Source: Fasciola hepatica (taxonomy: Eukaryota; Platyhelminthes; Trematoda; Plagiorchiida; Fasciolidae). From it: DNA of 64,000 nt. The notes below the pieces were generated by a model. The model saw only the letters and a list, made by a program, of their open reading frames with translations. It was not told the DNA's origin and made no database searches. A program made the translations under genes and the position numbers. Location: NCBI GenBank assembly GCA_948099385.1, contig CANUEZ040000029.1, positions 961,501-1,025,500 on the forward strand. Direction: 5' to 3'. Of this stretch, positions 1 to 11,310 are shown one piece after another. How positions within the stretch are numbered: position 1 is the first letter of the stretch; each line of letters opens with the position of its first letter.

Positions 1-2516
1 TGCAGGTAATTTCTATCGCTTCTAAGAATCGATCTACGGGTGGATGAATGCACTATTATTGCTGTCAACGTCAGCAACGCAGTTTATTTGTGTCTTTCTA
101 TTTCTGCAAAGAAGCAGACTGCCCTGTCATACGCTTTTACTGTTGTAGCTGCATAGGATATGACTAGCATACAGCGTGTGACTTTTGAGGTCGAAAATAC
201 TGCCAAAAGCCGTACCCGACCGTATGCCGTATGGTGGTACAAGAGAGGTACCTGTCTAAATGACGTTCTGCCTGAACCCTACCTGACTTCCCTCAATTCC
301 AAGATCCGTCGGTTCAGCAAGAAACAACTGAATTCACTGAGCGCCTAATGAACCGTCTCTCACACCATGGTGATTTCATTCAAAGAACTGATAAAAAACA
401 TTTTTATAGCCGAGGGAAGAAATATGTTCCACGCAGTCACAGCACACAGAAAGATTGACATGCTCAAGTTTTTGCGAACACGTATAACTTTCATTGAAAT
501 TTCCTCGTGAGAATCAGATACCTAAACAGAACAACTTCTAGAAATAGATGAAATAGTATTTTCATGTTCCACTAGACATTCAGATTACGGCATTTTCTCT
601 GATTTCATCAACTTTGTTCCGTTATCGGTCAGGTTCCTAGATGATCTATGATGTGAAAAGCGAATCAAACGTTGGTCAGTGTGATGGTCATGATAAGTAT
701 GAACAGATAATGTAGAACTATTTTTTGTCCTACGACATACCATCGATGGCTGACGTACACGATCTCAACCAAATAATGGGGGAAAAATAATGCAATAATC
801 CACTCGCAGCAGTTAGTTATTTGAACACAGGATAAAGGCGAACATACGATCTCGGTGGTTTCATTCTCAAGCCATTAAAATCACATGTATATGTTGACAA
901 AAATTGTAGGAAGCTAAGAATCAACTATCCACTTTCTAATATCCCGCGCTGTTCACTTCCAAAAACAATGATCTCTTTGTTCATCCTTTGCCCGGATAGT
1001 CATTCATTGGAATGTGTATCTAAATAGATTTAATCTGAAACAGCATTCCGTGGGCTGTTCTGTGGTTGACATTCGCACTAGCCCACACTTTGCACACGCA
1101 CTAATTTCGTCAATTTCTGGCATACTACTACACCTGATGGTGTCTTTTACAAAAGCTGGTCGATTCGCACTCTGAGCTACTCGTTTCTTTATTCTTGTCA
1201 CGAATTTATATAACTAACCGAGGAAAAATTGAAAACACCAAACCCAGTCGTCTGAAGGGTACGGAAACCATCAAACTGAGCTCCAAACAATGCCAGCTTC
1301 CAAAACTGTTGTGTGCTGGTTCATGGAATAACTACTGGAGAGGTTCACTTCGGAAACATCAACTCGTTATTTTCATCATTGGAGGGAAGTGGATTGGTTA
1401 TTGCTCCCCTCAAAGTTTTCCACTCACTGATCTTCGAATTGCACTATACAAGTAGAATATATTGTTGATGTACAGTAGATGTATGTTAATACCTTTATAA
1501 CTTATGCTTGAGAAATCCGAAATTACACCAAGTCGTATTGACGTGAAGGTCGACACGGGTGCTTTCGTTTGTGACCAAATTTGCTATCAGTGTTCGTGTG
1601 TTCTTCGGCAAATGCGGGTAATGTCGTTGAGGCCTTTGCAATAAATCATCTGTCACTGTCCCTGATATGGGACAGCGGAGGAAACCACTGTCACAGGGCA
1701 TCTTGTACTGTGGGAAAAGGAACAATTGATCAAAAATAATGAAGATCATTTTACTCTTCTTTTCTGTATCAATCTCAGACAGGCCGGTATCTATCGATGC
1801 TGTAGGTAATTCGGCACAATTGGGCGGTCGCCGTGGCTCGTTCAATTCCAGCCGCACGAATCCACGGACCATACAATTCCGATGGTCGCTTGCGTTCATG
1901 CAATCCTTTCCGTTCTTCTGCTTTTTGATACGCCCTCTTCCGATATTCGTAGTACCACTACAAAAACGTCACACAAGCAAAGTGGCTGCAGCTAACGACG
2001 GTGCTTAGTTATAATACCATCTGGCCAATCAATAATCTCGAAGACATCCAAGACACCAAGACTACGCAAAATCATCCACATCACTCTGGAGAAACTGCTT
2101 CGTTGAACAGACAACAACGGCGTGTTTTGATCCAATTAATAACACGTTAACAGGTGTGCGGTGTACGGGGGCACAGAAAAATTTCAGCCAATCACGCAGT
2201 TCAGCCTTGCACTTGACTCCGACAGCACGATTCAGCACCCATCGGCGTGGTGTTAACACATGTGCATGTGTGCGTGTGTGTCTGATGTGATCTGAAAATG
2301 CACGATGGAGCAGGTGGTTGCGAGAAAGGACGACTTCATGTGCCCAACACTCTTTAAGTGGCCTATTTTAGGTGATAAAGTATTTCCACGGGAGAGACCA
2401 CCGCAAAATAACAAGGGGTCAACTGACTATTATTGCATGTCATTATCAGTGGAAATTGATAGGCAATCGACAAATTTACATACATCATATTCATCATGCG
2501 TAATCAAATTGCCCAA
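1..2516. other. No gene recognised
   Basis: Open frames of 60 to 134 codons occur on both strands, including overlapping ones near 1495-2008, but none carries a motif I recognise and they overlap in conflicting frames, as expected by chance. I see no splice-bounded exon, RNA gene or long repeat. A short CA/TG-rich patch lies near 2258-2282. Confidence 0.5.
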
Positions 2517-2520
2517 TACA

Positions 2521-2633
2521 CATTTTTCCCACCAAGCTCTAGCCAAATCCCGCAAGTCTTTAGCCACGAACCATCATTCTTAGCCTCGACGCACAAACTT
2601 CACCCATGCCGCTGCAAGCCAGTCACTTTTATT
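2521..2633 (+). repeat. Left arm of inverted repeat around a transposase scrap
   Basis: About 110 bp match the reverse complement of 3317-3430 with scattered mismatches; the shared core includes the block around gcaagtctttagccacgaac. The two arms bracket roughly 680 bp that contain a degraded DDE transposase piece. They may be internal or terminal inverted repeats of a small DNA transposon. I could not find target-site duplications at the outer ends. Confidence 0.7.
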
Positions 2634-2639
2634 GTACCA

Positions 2640-2850
2640 AAAATATAAACGAAATAGAGAAGAAACATATTTCCAGTTTGAATTCCTTGGGTGCCTCTTC
2701 TAGCGGATTGGAAAATGGACTATGCGGTAGGAGAAAAGGTATTCGGTGATCGATGTGCAATTTTTCCTCCCCAGCCCTCCGATGAACAGACACATTGTCT
2801 AAGACAAATACTAATAGAGAATCAGGTTTCTCAGAAGCAACAGACACTCA
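2640..2850 (-). pseudogene. DDE transposase fragment, Tc1/IS630-like
   Basis: Read on the minus strand, this segment gives about 70 residues matching the C-terminal half of DDE_3-type transposases of the IS630/Tc1/mariner group. The diagnostic parts are VLDNVSVHRR, which carries the second catalytic Asp, followed about 32 residues later by FLLPHSPFSNPLEE, which carries the catalytic Glu in the usual PYSPxLNPIE context. The D-to-E gap is a little shorter than the usual 34 to 37, so a small deletion is likely. The first Asp and the DNA-binding N-terminus were not found in the same frame upstream. It lies between the two inverted-repeat arms, which fits a decayed cut-and-paste element. The motif assignment is fairly firm; the exact superfamily is not. 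Confidence 0.65.
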
Positions 2851-3316
2851 GCAGGACTGCCAGTTTTGTGACATTTAACTTTTGCATTGAAAGACTCGTT
2901 GTCGATTGGCTGATATTTCATTCGGAGACAGCCAGGCAATATAATACGCTGCGGCCTTTTGTGATGATATTCGGCGTACCTTACCTGGCACCATACGCAT
3001 CACGCCTTAACAATACGGAGAGCATTATTATGGGTGAGAAGGACAGATTGTACCTTATCTTTTTAGTACAGTAAAATCTGGTTCACTGAAAATACAACAG
3101 TATTGGGGGCTATGTCACATGGTTTGACGGTACGGGCGCACCGTTTAAACATTTTCCAATCAATTTGCATTGTAGCATTTGATAACATTACCACTGTCAG
3201 TTGCGCAGCATATGATCATCACACTTTTTCATTTGTTCCGTCAGCTTTGCAACACAAATGTTTGTAAATAAAACTGATAAATTGTTCCAATATCTCTTGA
3301 TCGTATTATATTCCGA

Positions 3317-3430
3317 TACTTTTATCCTGACTGGCTTGCAGTGGCATGGATAAAGGTTGTGCGTTGAGGCTAAATAATGGTGGTTCGTGGCTAAAGACTT
3401 GCGGGTTTTGGCTTGAGCTTGATGGGAAAT
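3317..3430 (-). repeat. Right arm of inverted repeat around a transposase scrap
   Basis: Reverse-complement partner of 2521-2633. The open frame across this arm is a by-product of the repeat and is not read as a gene. Confidence 0.7.
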
Positions 3431-5440
3431 GTTGTAGTTCATTGCCGTAGATGCAATGTGGTACTGCAGTTATGTTCGGTAATCCTGATGTAAAACTTCA
3501 GAAGCCTTTCAGCGTGTCTTTTTTGCTCAGGTAATAGAGTACGCACGTTCCCATAGCATCTGTGGCACTCTGTGTATTTTCAAATCACGCTGCGGCCAGT
3601 TACTTTTCGTATTTGGGTCTTTGTGGATATAAATTAGTCAAATCTAAAAAACCTCAATACACGATTTGATTCATCGTGCATCATCAACGTTCAGCTCACG
3701 GAGATACGTGGAAGCCTAGTACTGCTGTTTTTTGCTATCTAAGTAACCGAATGCCCTCGTTGGACCAAGGCTCCTACAGGGAAGTTGTCCGTCTCAGAAG
3801 TCGATTTCTGTTTGGGCAACGGGCAGTACCCTTGGAAAGGCCAGTGACGAAGTGGCGCTATATCATGCTGTGTATACGTTCGACAAACCATTCACAACCA
3901 GCCTGGATAGCGTGGTGCTTAGGTTGTTGGCATACAAATATTCACCCAGTGCGGGTGTGATGGGACTGCGCTCCTAATGGTTCCTACTAAGAAGGAAACG
4001 GCTGTGCAGTGCTACTAGGAGAACCAAAAGGTTATTCACTTTTGAGTACCAGACAGTGTCCCTTTGAGCTCTTTTGGCGTTCTAGTGCTAATCAAGAAGT
4101 AGTACGAGGTATGTCAAAAGTCACACCGTGTGCGAAAATGATCCTGGACACAATGATTGCAGTTCTTGCGCATACTACCAGAACAACCTTTTGTCGTTTT
4201 CCAAAGTAATCACGCTAAGGAAGTTGGAACGGAGAACCACCGCTTTTGAAGTGACTATCATCCACCCCTATTCGATGTCTTGATAAAGCCTAGAATTTGA
4301 CCACTGCAGTCAAACACAATGCACACATTTACCCCTTAGTCGGATTGGTAGTGTTGATTTGGCTAATTAATCAAGGGCCATTCTAAGCGTAACGCCAGTG
4401 GCATCTAGCAGTCAGTAGTCGAACGGAACGATGTACGTAAGCATGAAAGTTCAGTCAAGTGCGCCGTACGATAAGTGGTAGTTTGGACTGCAACGACGTG
4501 TAGTAGTGCAGTTGGTTAACTGATTTCTGGTTGGAAATGGGACACCGCTTGTCGCTGAAGTATGTAGCACGTCTTCTTGTTAAGGTAACTGAAATCAGGT
4601 AACTGAATTATTGTTCAACACACCGTGAAGCATCTACGGTTCCCGACGAGTGATAGAAAAGATATGCGGCTTTAGAGAGGTTACAGTATCTGATTCGCTA
4701 CGTCGGTGCTAACACAAGATATGGTTCGAATTAAGGATATTTTGCAGCAAGATTTTACATGTTTCATGGTACTTAATATGGACCAATCTGAGCCACTACC
4801 ATGATGACCTTGTAGAATTCCGGGGAATTGATCATATACTAATATTTGTCCGTCGATAATCTTGGTTTTACGGCAGCTTTTTCGATCGAGATCTTTGTCA
4901 GAATGCTAAATACACCGTCTGAGTGATCGAGCTGGACTCTCTGAGCCCAAGTAGATTATTCGCTGATTTGCTTACTGGGAGGCATAAAAGTAGCCAGGCG
5001 TAGAATGCAGTTCAGCTTGGCTGGGACAAGTCTCCAAAATGTTTTCACGACATAAAATAATATTGCACATTGTTACCATAGTTTTCAGTGGTGAATTGAG
5101 CACTGGTGTTGCTCGATGGATCATTGTATGGAAAAATCTATTATCCAACTGATAAATTAAATTTACTTACGTACAAATAACGCCCACTCAGCTCCGGTGG
5201 TTTGCTGGTTTTCCCGACATGACTTAGTGTAATATTCGTAATACCCGAACTGATAGACATTATAGAAATCGCACCCGCCGGGAACCAAGCAAACCAAAGT
5301 AGAAAGAGCACCGAGGTTGCTAAACTGGCTTGTATAAGCGTTAAATGAAAGAAAGCAATTTGTCGATTACGAGCTGATCAGTCACAGCGAGGCTTTTTGA
5401 ACTTATCATCAGCGATCCGAATTGGTTGGAGCTCTCCAGC
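3431..5440. other. No gene recognised
   Basis: Two plus-strand open frames (3676-3960 and 4009-4209) have no recognised motif and no splice context. I see no element ends or RNA genes. Confidence 0.5.
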
Positions 5441-5452
5441 GTACGTAGCCAC

Positions 5453-5507
5453 GACGCCATGCCAGACCGTGTCATTTGTAGTAACCGTTGGTTCATCCCA
5501 CTTTGTC
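5453..5507 (+). repeat. 55-bp direct repeat, copy 1
   Basis: These 55 bases recur at 5712-5766 with three mismatches by eye (52/55). The two copies bracket a (TA)n tract directly upstream of a Penelope-like reverse transcriptase relic. Confidence 0.85.
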
Positions 5508-5639
5508 GCATCGTCAGTCAGTTCTGCTGCATCGTTTCCCAGTTGTCCCTTTATCTTACCATCCGGAAAGTAGTGTTCACTGTAAGCGTATTCATCCTCA
5601 GAAAGATAGAATTTCTATACATGCTACTGACAATTTCAG

Positions 5640-5640
<1 letters not shown>

Positions 5641-5691
<51 letters not shown>
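5641..5691. repeat. (TA)n microsatellite
   Basis: About 50 bp of uninterrupted TA dinucleotide. Long Ile/Tyr open frames on both strands here are artefacts of the repeat. Confidence 0.98.
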
Positions 5692-5711
5692 CAAGCTATG
5701 AGGGCTATGAT

Positions 5712-5766
5712 GACGCCATGCCAGACCGTGTCATTTTTAGTAACCGTTGATTCATCACACTTTGTC
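5712..5766 (+). repeat. 55-bp direct repeat, copy 2
   Basis: Second copy of the repeat at 5453-5507, offset by 259 bp. It lies between the (TA)n tract and the Penelope-like coding relic. Confidence 0.85.
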
Positions 5767-5835
5767 CATGAATTAAAGAAACAGGCACGATAGCGACTAA
5801 GCTCACTTTCGGTAACTTCATCCTCTGGGTAATGA

Positions 5836-6310
5836 ATGCTAATGAATAGCAAAGACTACATTGATAAAATGGATACTATTCTAAGTGATTGGACGAAATT
5901 TACGGAACCCAGAAGAGAGAAGGACAGAATCAAGACAGTGGAAGAACAGCGTAATACGGCCCTGAGACTATTGAAAGATCAGAAGTATATTTCGGGTGGC
6001 TCTTATGAACTGTTACGACCTACTGGCTCTTGTATTCCTCGTCTACATGGCTTATCGAAGATACATAGATCAGGGGTACCACTATGACTGACACTTGATA
6101 TGAGCACTGCTCCCTACCATTCTACTGCTCGTTTGCTCGTCGATATCCTGGAACCAGTACTCAGAATCGTTGCTCGATACGCCCTTAATGACACATTTAT
6201 TTAGTAGAATTATTAAAAGAACAAAGTACGGCAAGACTTAAAATGGCTTCTCTGAATGTAACCACAATTTACGAGCGTCCAACTTCTAGAAATTATCGGA
6301 TGATTGTGTA
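5836..6310 (+). pseudogene. Penelope-like RT, N-terminal part (PLE A)
   Basis: From 5836 the frame reads MNSKDYIDKMDTILSDWTKF and then IPRLHGLSKIHRSGVPL, which match the conserved start of Penelope-like reverse transcriptases (compare LPKVHKEGVPLRPIL in PLE F at 31.8 kb). A stop follows GVPL at about 6085, after which LDMSTAPYHSTARLLVDILEPV continues the homology in pieces of at most 20 comparable residues. A further frame change gives MASLNVTTIYE near 6242, the degraded RT motif A (normally SLDVTSLFTN). Motifs B and C are absent: the sequence runs into a (TA)n tract and then into endonuclease. This is an inactive, internally deleted copy. It is flanked by the 55-bp repeats and TA tracts. Confidence 0.8.
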
Positions 6311-6320
6311 GTTATACATT

Positions 6321-6342
6321 ATATATATATATATATATATAT
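6321..6342. repeat. (TA)11 at the PLE A deletion point
   Basis: A short TA tract flanked by tacatt and aatgta, so the whole is palindromic. It sits exactly where the RT palm should be. Confidence 0.95.
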
Positions 6343-6349
6343 AATGTAC

Positions 6350-6825
6350 GCTAAATGTTCAGTTCAACTTCAACAACAATATATGAGGGCAAAACGACAT
6401 GGAAACTGTCCCAAAGAATCAAGGAACACAAACCAGCTTGCCTGAGGACAGGAACTAGAAGAACGGTAACAAGTGCAGTCTTAGCGCACCTTGCCGACAC
6501 AGTGCATCAGGTGGACAACAAAGCCTCCAAGATAATTTACGAAGTGCCTGTGAATTCTCCGAAGATCTTTCGTCAAATCACCTTGCGAACAGCGGAGGCA
6601 GTGGCAATTACCCTGTTAAATCGCTTTGTTCACACAAATCATTGCAGCTACCCTGGCCGCGATCGGAAAATGGGAGGCAAAATCAAGGTGAAGTCGACCG
6701 TGACCTTTCAGTCGAGACAGGGAGCAGCTAACCCACCCCAGATGAACTTTCTACACCGAGTTTTCCCAACCGCGAACAACCAACTTCCCACCCTGTTCCG
6801 AACCGCACAACACCTACAATATTGA
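6350..6825 (+). pseudogene. Penelope-like GIY-YIG endonuclease segment (PLE A)
   Basis: An open frame of 156 codons begins just inside a GIY-YIG nuclease domain. IYEGKTTWKLSQRIKEHKPA corresponds to the YIGxTxRxLxxRxxEHxxAW block of PLE endonucleases; the usual YIG appears as IYEG and the Trp as Cys. Further on, LRTAEAVAITLLN matches the conserved C-terminal block seen as ATAEAVIIRLYNPP in copies C and F. The first half of the GIY-YIG fold is lost at the TA junction. In full elements the endonuclease is the C-terminal domain of the RT protein and nicks the target. The frame continues about 60 residues past the usual C-terminus with no recognised domain. Confidence 0.75.
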
Positions 6826-6889
6826 TCAGCCAATTTTAATTTGATACTGTACACACCTTCCCTTTTCTCACAAAAATATGCATTCCTAT

Positions 6890-6891
<2 letters not shown>

Positions 6892-6927
<36 letters not shown>
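6892..6927. repeat. (TA)n microsatellite in PLE A 3' UTR
   Basis: About 36 bp of TA. A shorter TA stretch follows near 6992-7002. The position after the endonuclease stop matches that of the TA tract in PLE C. Confidence 0.95.
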
Positions 6928-6930
<3 letters not shown>

Positions 6931-7119
6931 GTATTAGCCAGATGGTGAAGGTATTGAAAACGAGCTTGTTCGTTATCGTGCCTTTTTCTACTATATATAT
7001 ATCACGCAGTTACTTGCGAGTAGGCTATGGGATTGATGAATTTTGACTTGGCTAACTGTCTTTTGGACTCCATCTGTCAAGCACAAACCTCAGGTTACTG
7101 ACCAACCTGCTCTCAAAAG

Positions 7120-7247
7120 CACCAGACTCGAGTTTTGCTCTTGTTGGAGCTCATCAATATTGCATATCGTCCTCCGCACTCGGGCCTCTCCACGTCGAAG
7201 GCGTGTTACCACTGCGTCACCCCGCTTCCATCCGGGTTGGTCCGAAT
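7120..7247 (-). mobile_element. tRNA-derived SINE with hammerhead-like tail, copy 1
   Basis: On the minus strand the copy starts with a tRNA-like A box (ggggtgacgcagtgg, plus 7208-7222) and ends with TTGATGAGCTCCAACAAGAG, then CAAAACTCGAGTC. It aligns with the better copy at 44598-44752, except that about 15 bp including the B box are deleted. The tail has the hammerhead order of CUGAUGAG (here UUGAUGAG), a GCUC/GAGC stem II, and an AAAA box in place of GAAA. Stem I is not formed here. Confidence 0.6.
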
Positions 7248-7249
7248 AG

Positions 7250-8090
7250 CCGAGTTAAATATGTTCCGAGTTCGTCCTCCATGATAGCCTGAAATGCCCG
7301 ACAGCTTTGAATAGAGACGGGACCTGGGCCGTTAGCACCAAGCGAATTCCTCCCTCAAAAATCAAGTCTTGTCCACAGAATGGGCCGTTGTACCGACGTT
7401 TAAACCCGCTTGGTCTTTGGTATACTCATCCCTCAATTACTGGTTAACATAGACGAAGATAACTGAAAAAAATTAACTTAGTGCTCCCAGGTCGTGCCAC
7501 GGGTAAACATGGCAATAAACACCGTTGTTCGTGACTAATACTCATTCAACCCCATGACTGAAGGTTGAGAAACGCAGTGGTAGTCTGTAGGGGATTTACC
7601 GGTTTTCAGTAGTATCATCATGACTTGACATGGGAAAGTGATAGTTCCAGCGGCCGAGGTTAAGATAAAAGGGATATCCATTCTTGCTGCTCGTATGATT
7701 AAGTGATACCTAGCTGAGGATTGAAGCATCTTGTGATATCTTCCATTAATTAAGGCGGTTGTGATTACGAGCCGATAAAAATGGGCATATCGTGGCAACT
7801 ACAACATGATTCGACCGTCTTTCGAGCACCAATCTGAATGGTGGAGGTTATGGTGAACGTATAGGTACACACTGTATTGACCGTTCATGCATAGCTGCAA
7901 GTTTGTGAATAGGTGTTGGTGAACTCACTGGTTGTTTTAATTAGGATTAAAATACCGTGGGTGACCTAAAATGACAACAAACTGTGGACCAGGTATCTCA
8001 CACGTGGTCTGCTGTCGCCCTTCCCAATCATTCCACTGTTGAAGCAGCTGTGTATCTGGCTGATTTCGTGATGCATAGGCAGGAACACTA
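7250..8090. other. No gene recognised
   Basis: A minus-strand frame at 7535-7798 has no motif. No RNA gene or element end was seen. Confidence 0.5.
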
Positions 8091-8096
8091 ATATTC

Positions 8097-8100
<4 letters not shown>

Positions 8101-8158
<58 letters not shown>
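8101..8158. repeat. (TA)n microsatellite
   Basis: About 58 bp of TA. The sequence just after it (gtgaaaagtagcttgttcg) weakly resembles the PLE 3'-end motif, so this may be a worn PLE 3' tip; no coding part is attached. Confidence 0.95.
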
Positions 8159-8159
<1 letters not shown>

Positions 8160-11000
8160 AGATGGATGGGTGTGAAAAGTAGCTTGTTCGACAATTTCTT
8201 CTAACTCCCGATCAATGTTCTTAATATCAAACGTATTCCGTGCATTTCAATATCCCGTATTGTTACCGACATGGTTGAATTAAAAAATGAAATAACTTCG
8301 TCATTCAGAAAACTGGGCAACTACACGACTCCATAGAATTATTTGCTTTTATCACAAGTTTATTCCAACTTTCTTTAGTTTTGTCAAGTTAGGTCGAACT
8401 ACCGTATAGCAGCAAGGTCTGTTACGTGAAGCAAAGTGCATCCCTAACAGAAAACTGATTAGTTTATGGTGGGAGTTGCTACTGGATTGTGATATAACTT
8501 TAATGAACTTTTGCAAAATGACAGAATCTTCCACTGGAAGACCAGCAAAAATGACGGGAGAACAGTCAAGCAAATAGATTTTGCCGACTTGTCCACGATT
8601 CTTCAAAATCACCCGATATACTTTTCCATACCGATCGGAGAACCGCTCAGTTAAGAGATCACACGAACTATGTCCAGATTTACGCTATACGCGTAAGTGA
8701 TCATGCACATAATAGTTACAATTATTATGTGTTCTGCCAGAATAAACTAAAGTGATTTCCATCCATCCATTACTAGTTGACAGCCTGTTGAAGCCTTATG
8801 AGTGAAATTATTCCAACCACGAGATCAAACACTACAGAAAGCCAACCTGTTGTCGGATTGGTGGTTGATTCTATTAACTAACAGCATATCAATTTCCAGA
8901 GGTTATATTGAACTTGATACGAAGGGCGACAAAAAGTGATCAGTCCACAACATGAGAAAAAGGTATTATAGGCCGAAACAGTGCACCTGACCATTTTAGG
9001 GCGTGCCGCGTTTCTACGTGGGGTCCACAAGATTCATCCAATCAGTGCTCATAGGCAGTCAGTCCTAGTTTATTCAACTGCTAAGGTCGCACTTTTGTGC
9101 TCTGATTTCCGTTGCTATCTTCCAGCGTCGTTGAGTGGATGGCAGTGAGTGTAGTAAGATAAGGCTGTCATGGTACTAGGTGAAGTCTTTGTATTAAAAC
9201 AACTTACTCATGGAAATGGTAGTACTATTTGTAGCCCGTTCCGTGCTTTATCATACCGATGGTTGTTTTGAGTTCCTAGTAATATGACTGCTGAGCGGTA
9301 GCAATGCGAAGCGCCCCAATCAGTGAACCTTTAGCGGTTTGTAATTTTTATTTTAATATATGTCGCCTAACTGACCGTGTGTTCCGCCATGTCATTCCCC
9401 TTACTCCAACATCACCATCGAATGAGGAACCATATGTCAGTAACATAGAGTTGCAGTATGTATTCCTCAACATTTCGCTACATCGTTATTAGTGTATACT
9501 GCAGCCAAGAGGATCGTTTTAGGCGATAAATCGAACGTTATCATGAGACACCAGGCAAAACACAACATTATTCATCCAACAATTGCTACCAGAAAATAGG
9601 CTAGTTAACAATTAGAAATAATTACTAACTTCACTGTTTTCTCAATTGTGGGTGGTGATAGCCGAATACTAGTACCTGACTAATGCATTTGGCAAGTTAG
9701 AGCGTGTCAGGCTTCCACAATGGGCAAAACGATCACGAGATACATCCAATTATTATTCATATGCAGGAACAAATGACTATGTGATATGAAAACTGACGCT
9801 TGTATTCGCGAAACATAGCAATGAGAATGCTGCTGTCATCGATAGTTTTCTCCCTCATTTTCAATCCCGATGATTGTTCCGATATTCGAGTTTAGTTGCT
9901 GCTGAGAAGTAGGAACCAACAAACCATCGCAATCAATGAACTGTTAGTGGTTGAAACAAGATCCATTTAATTATCTCGAATTCAGGAGACCAATATGAAT
10001 ATGTGGTAACTTGTATACTTTGCACATTCCACCATTTCCTTCTCACTATACTGTGCACTTTTTACTGTATTATCGAATTGATAAGAACAAATTTTCAACT
10101 TACCCGAAATCGGTTACCGTGGATTGTTCTTTCTTTGTTGCTTGTGAACATCCTGTGATCTGTGGCAATAAAGGCCGAACTCATAAAATCCCGAAGGCAA
10201 TCTCTGGTGCACCTACGGCGACCCGGCAGCCAGCTGTGGAATTATTAGGGTCCATTCGAACGACATGCAGCCGCCTGGCCAACATCTGCGTTGAAATAAA
10301 CTTGAGGAGCAATACAGTGTGGTCGGTATGGTATCAATTTACTGAACATTGAGGACTCACTTTGAGTCACCTTTTTCTATTTCTGTTGTACTGTATTTCT
10401 GCACACTAACATTTTGGCAAAATAACTCATGTTTGCCTCTTATTTTTATCGAGCCCCCATTTTATTCGCATCATGTGTGTTCATATCGGTTGATATATCA
10501 CTAACATTGCGGTAGGGGTAGGTCAGTGGTTTTGTGCGATTATTCTCCGGTAAAGTGAACCGTTTTATGAAGATTAACTAGCAAATCTTTACATCGGTCG
10601 TCATTATCTCAAGTGAAAAATCGAAAACAACTTATCGCCGGATGTGTGAGTTTAGCAATTGCTTTGGTTTTAAGTAACATATAAAGACGTTCTGTGTTCC
10701 CGGGGGTTCATCCTGTTCCTGTGAACACTGTTTATTCTTCAAGAAATCTGGAGGATATTAGTTTTCATAGTTGATGTCGATGGGAAAGCATCGAAAGCTA
10801 GGCGGTGTATTGAGCTGCCATGAGTCCCTTATGCGTCTCTCTCATGAATTCGAAATTTAGGGTTCAACACAGCTGATTTCATAATGAACGTCTTGTTTGG
10901 ATGAGGAATGTAAACCTGTTGCAAAATCAGGTGAATCTCAAGTTGTTTTCGGTGAATCTACGAATCACAAATCACTTCAAAGACATACGCGACTAGCTTT
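8160..11000. other. No gene recognised
   Basis: There are scattered short frames only, the longest at 10011-10352 (113 codons) without recognised motifs. I see no element ends or tRNA-like boxes. Confidence 0.5.
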
Positions 11001-11004
11001 GAGC

Positions 11005-11310
11005 AGTGATTCGACTGACTCCACACGCGGTCCAGTGGGCTGAAGCTCCAGTTCCAGTATTCAGTCAGTCGGTTGAGGCCCGACCGTAATTGTTTGATCG
11101 TGTGGATAGAGCGAAGTCTGCTTGTGATTGATCAGGAGGTTATCTGCCAATAAGTGCATGCCTATTTCTGTATATAACCGAGTGAGCACAAACCACATTT
11201 AACACAATGCGTTCTTATTGCTATCGTCTGACCTTGTCGTTCTTCCAGTGCGCGTAGTCGGGGTCCGTATTACCTCAATACGTACGATCGGCCTATTAGA
11301 TACGATTCCT
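11005..11310 (+). repeat. Dispersed ~300-bp repeat, copy 1
   Basis: This segment is repeated in inverted orientation at 17235-17556 with high similarity over most of its length, including the blocks around ccacacgcggtccagtgggc and tctgtatataaccgagtgag. It contains a TATA-like string (11168-11176) but no open frame shared by both copies. It ends close upstream of PLE C. It could be an LTR, a LINE end or another dispersed unit; I do not recognise it. Confidence 0.85.

Larger units (their letters stand above)
5836..6985 (+). mobile_element. Penelope-like element copy A, rearranged
   Basis: The copy holds the N-terminal RT segment, a (TA)11 tract, the GIY-YIG endonuclease segment, a 3' UTR with a second TA tract, and the end motif gaaaacgagcttgttcg near 6954 that recurs at the 3' ends of the other copies. 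About 200 or more residues of RT palm are missing between the two coding blocks. Confidence 0.75.

Noticed and set aside
1495..2008. Overlapping 134-codon (minus) and 89-codon (plus) frames
   Set aside because: They are mutually antisense, lack motifs and have no splice or start context that favours one over the other.
3676..3960. 94-codon plus-strand frame
   Set aside because: No recognised motif, repeat or splice border; length is within chance for this composition.
5598..5852. Long frames with Tyr/Ile repeats around 5.6, 8.1 and 12.5 kb
   Set aside because: They are translations of (TA)n tracts and appear on both strands; not genes.
8101..8200. Full PLE copy at the 8.1-kb TA tract
   Set aside because: Only a weak resemblance to the PLE end motif follows the tract and no PLE coding precedes it.
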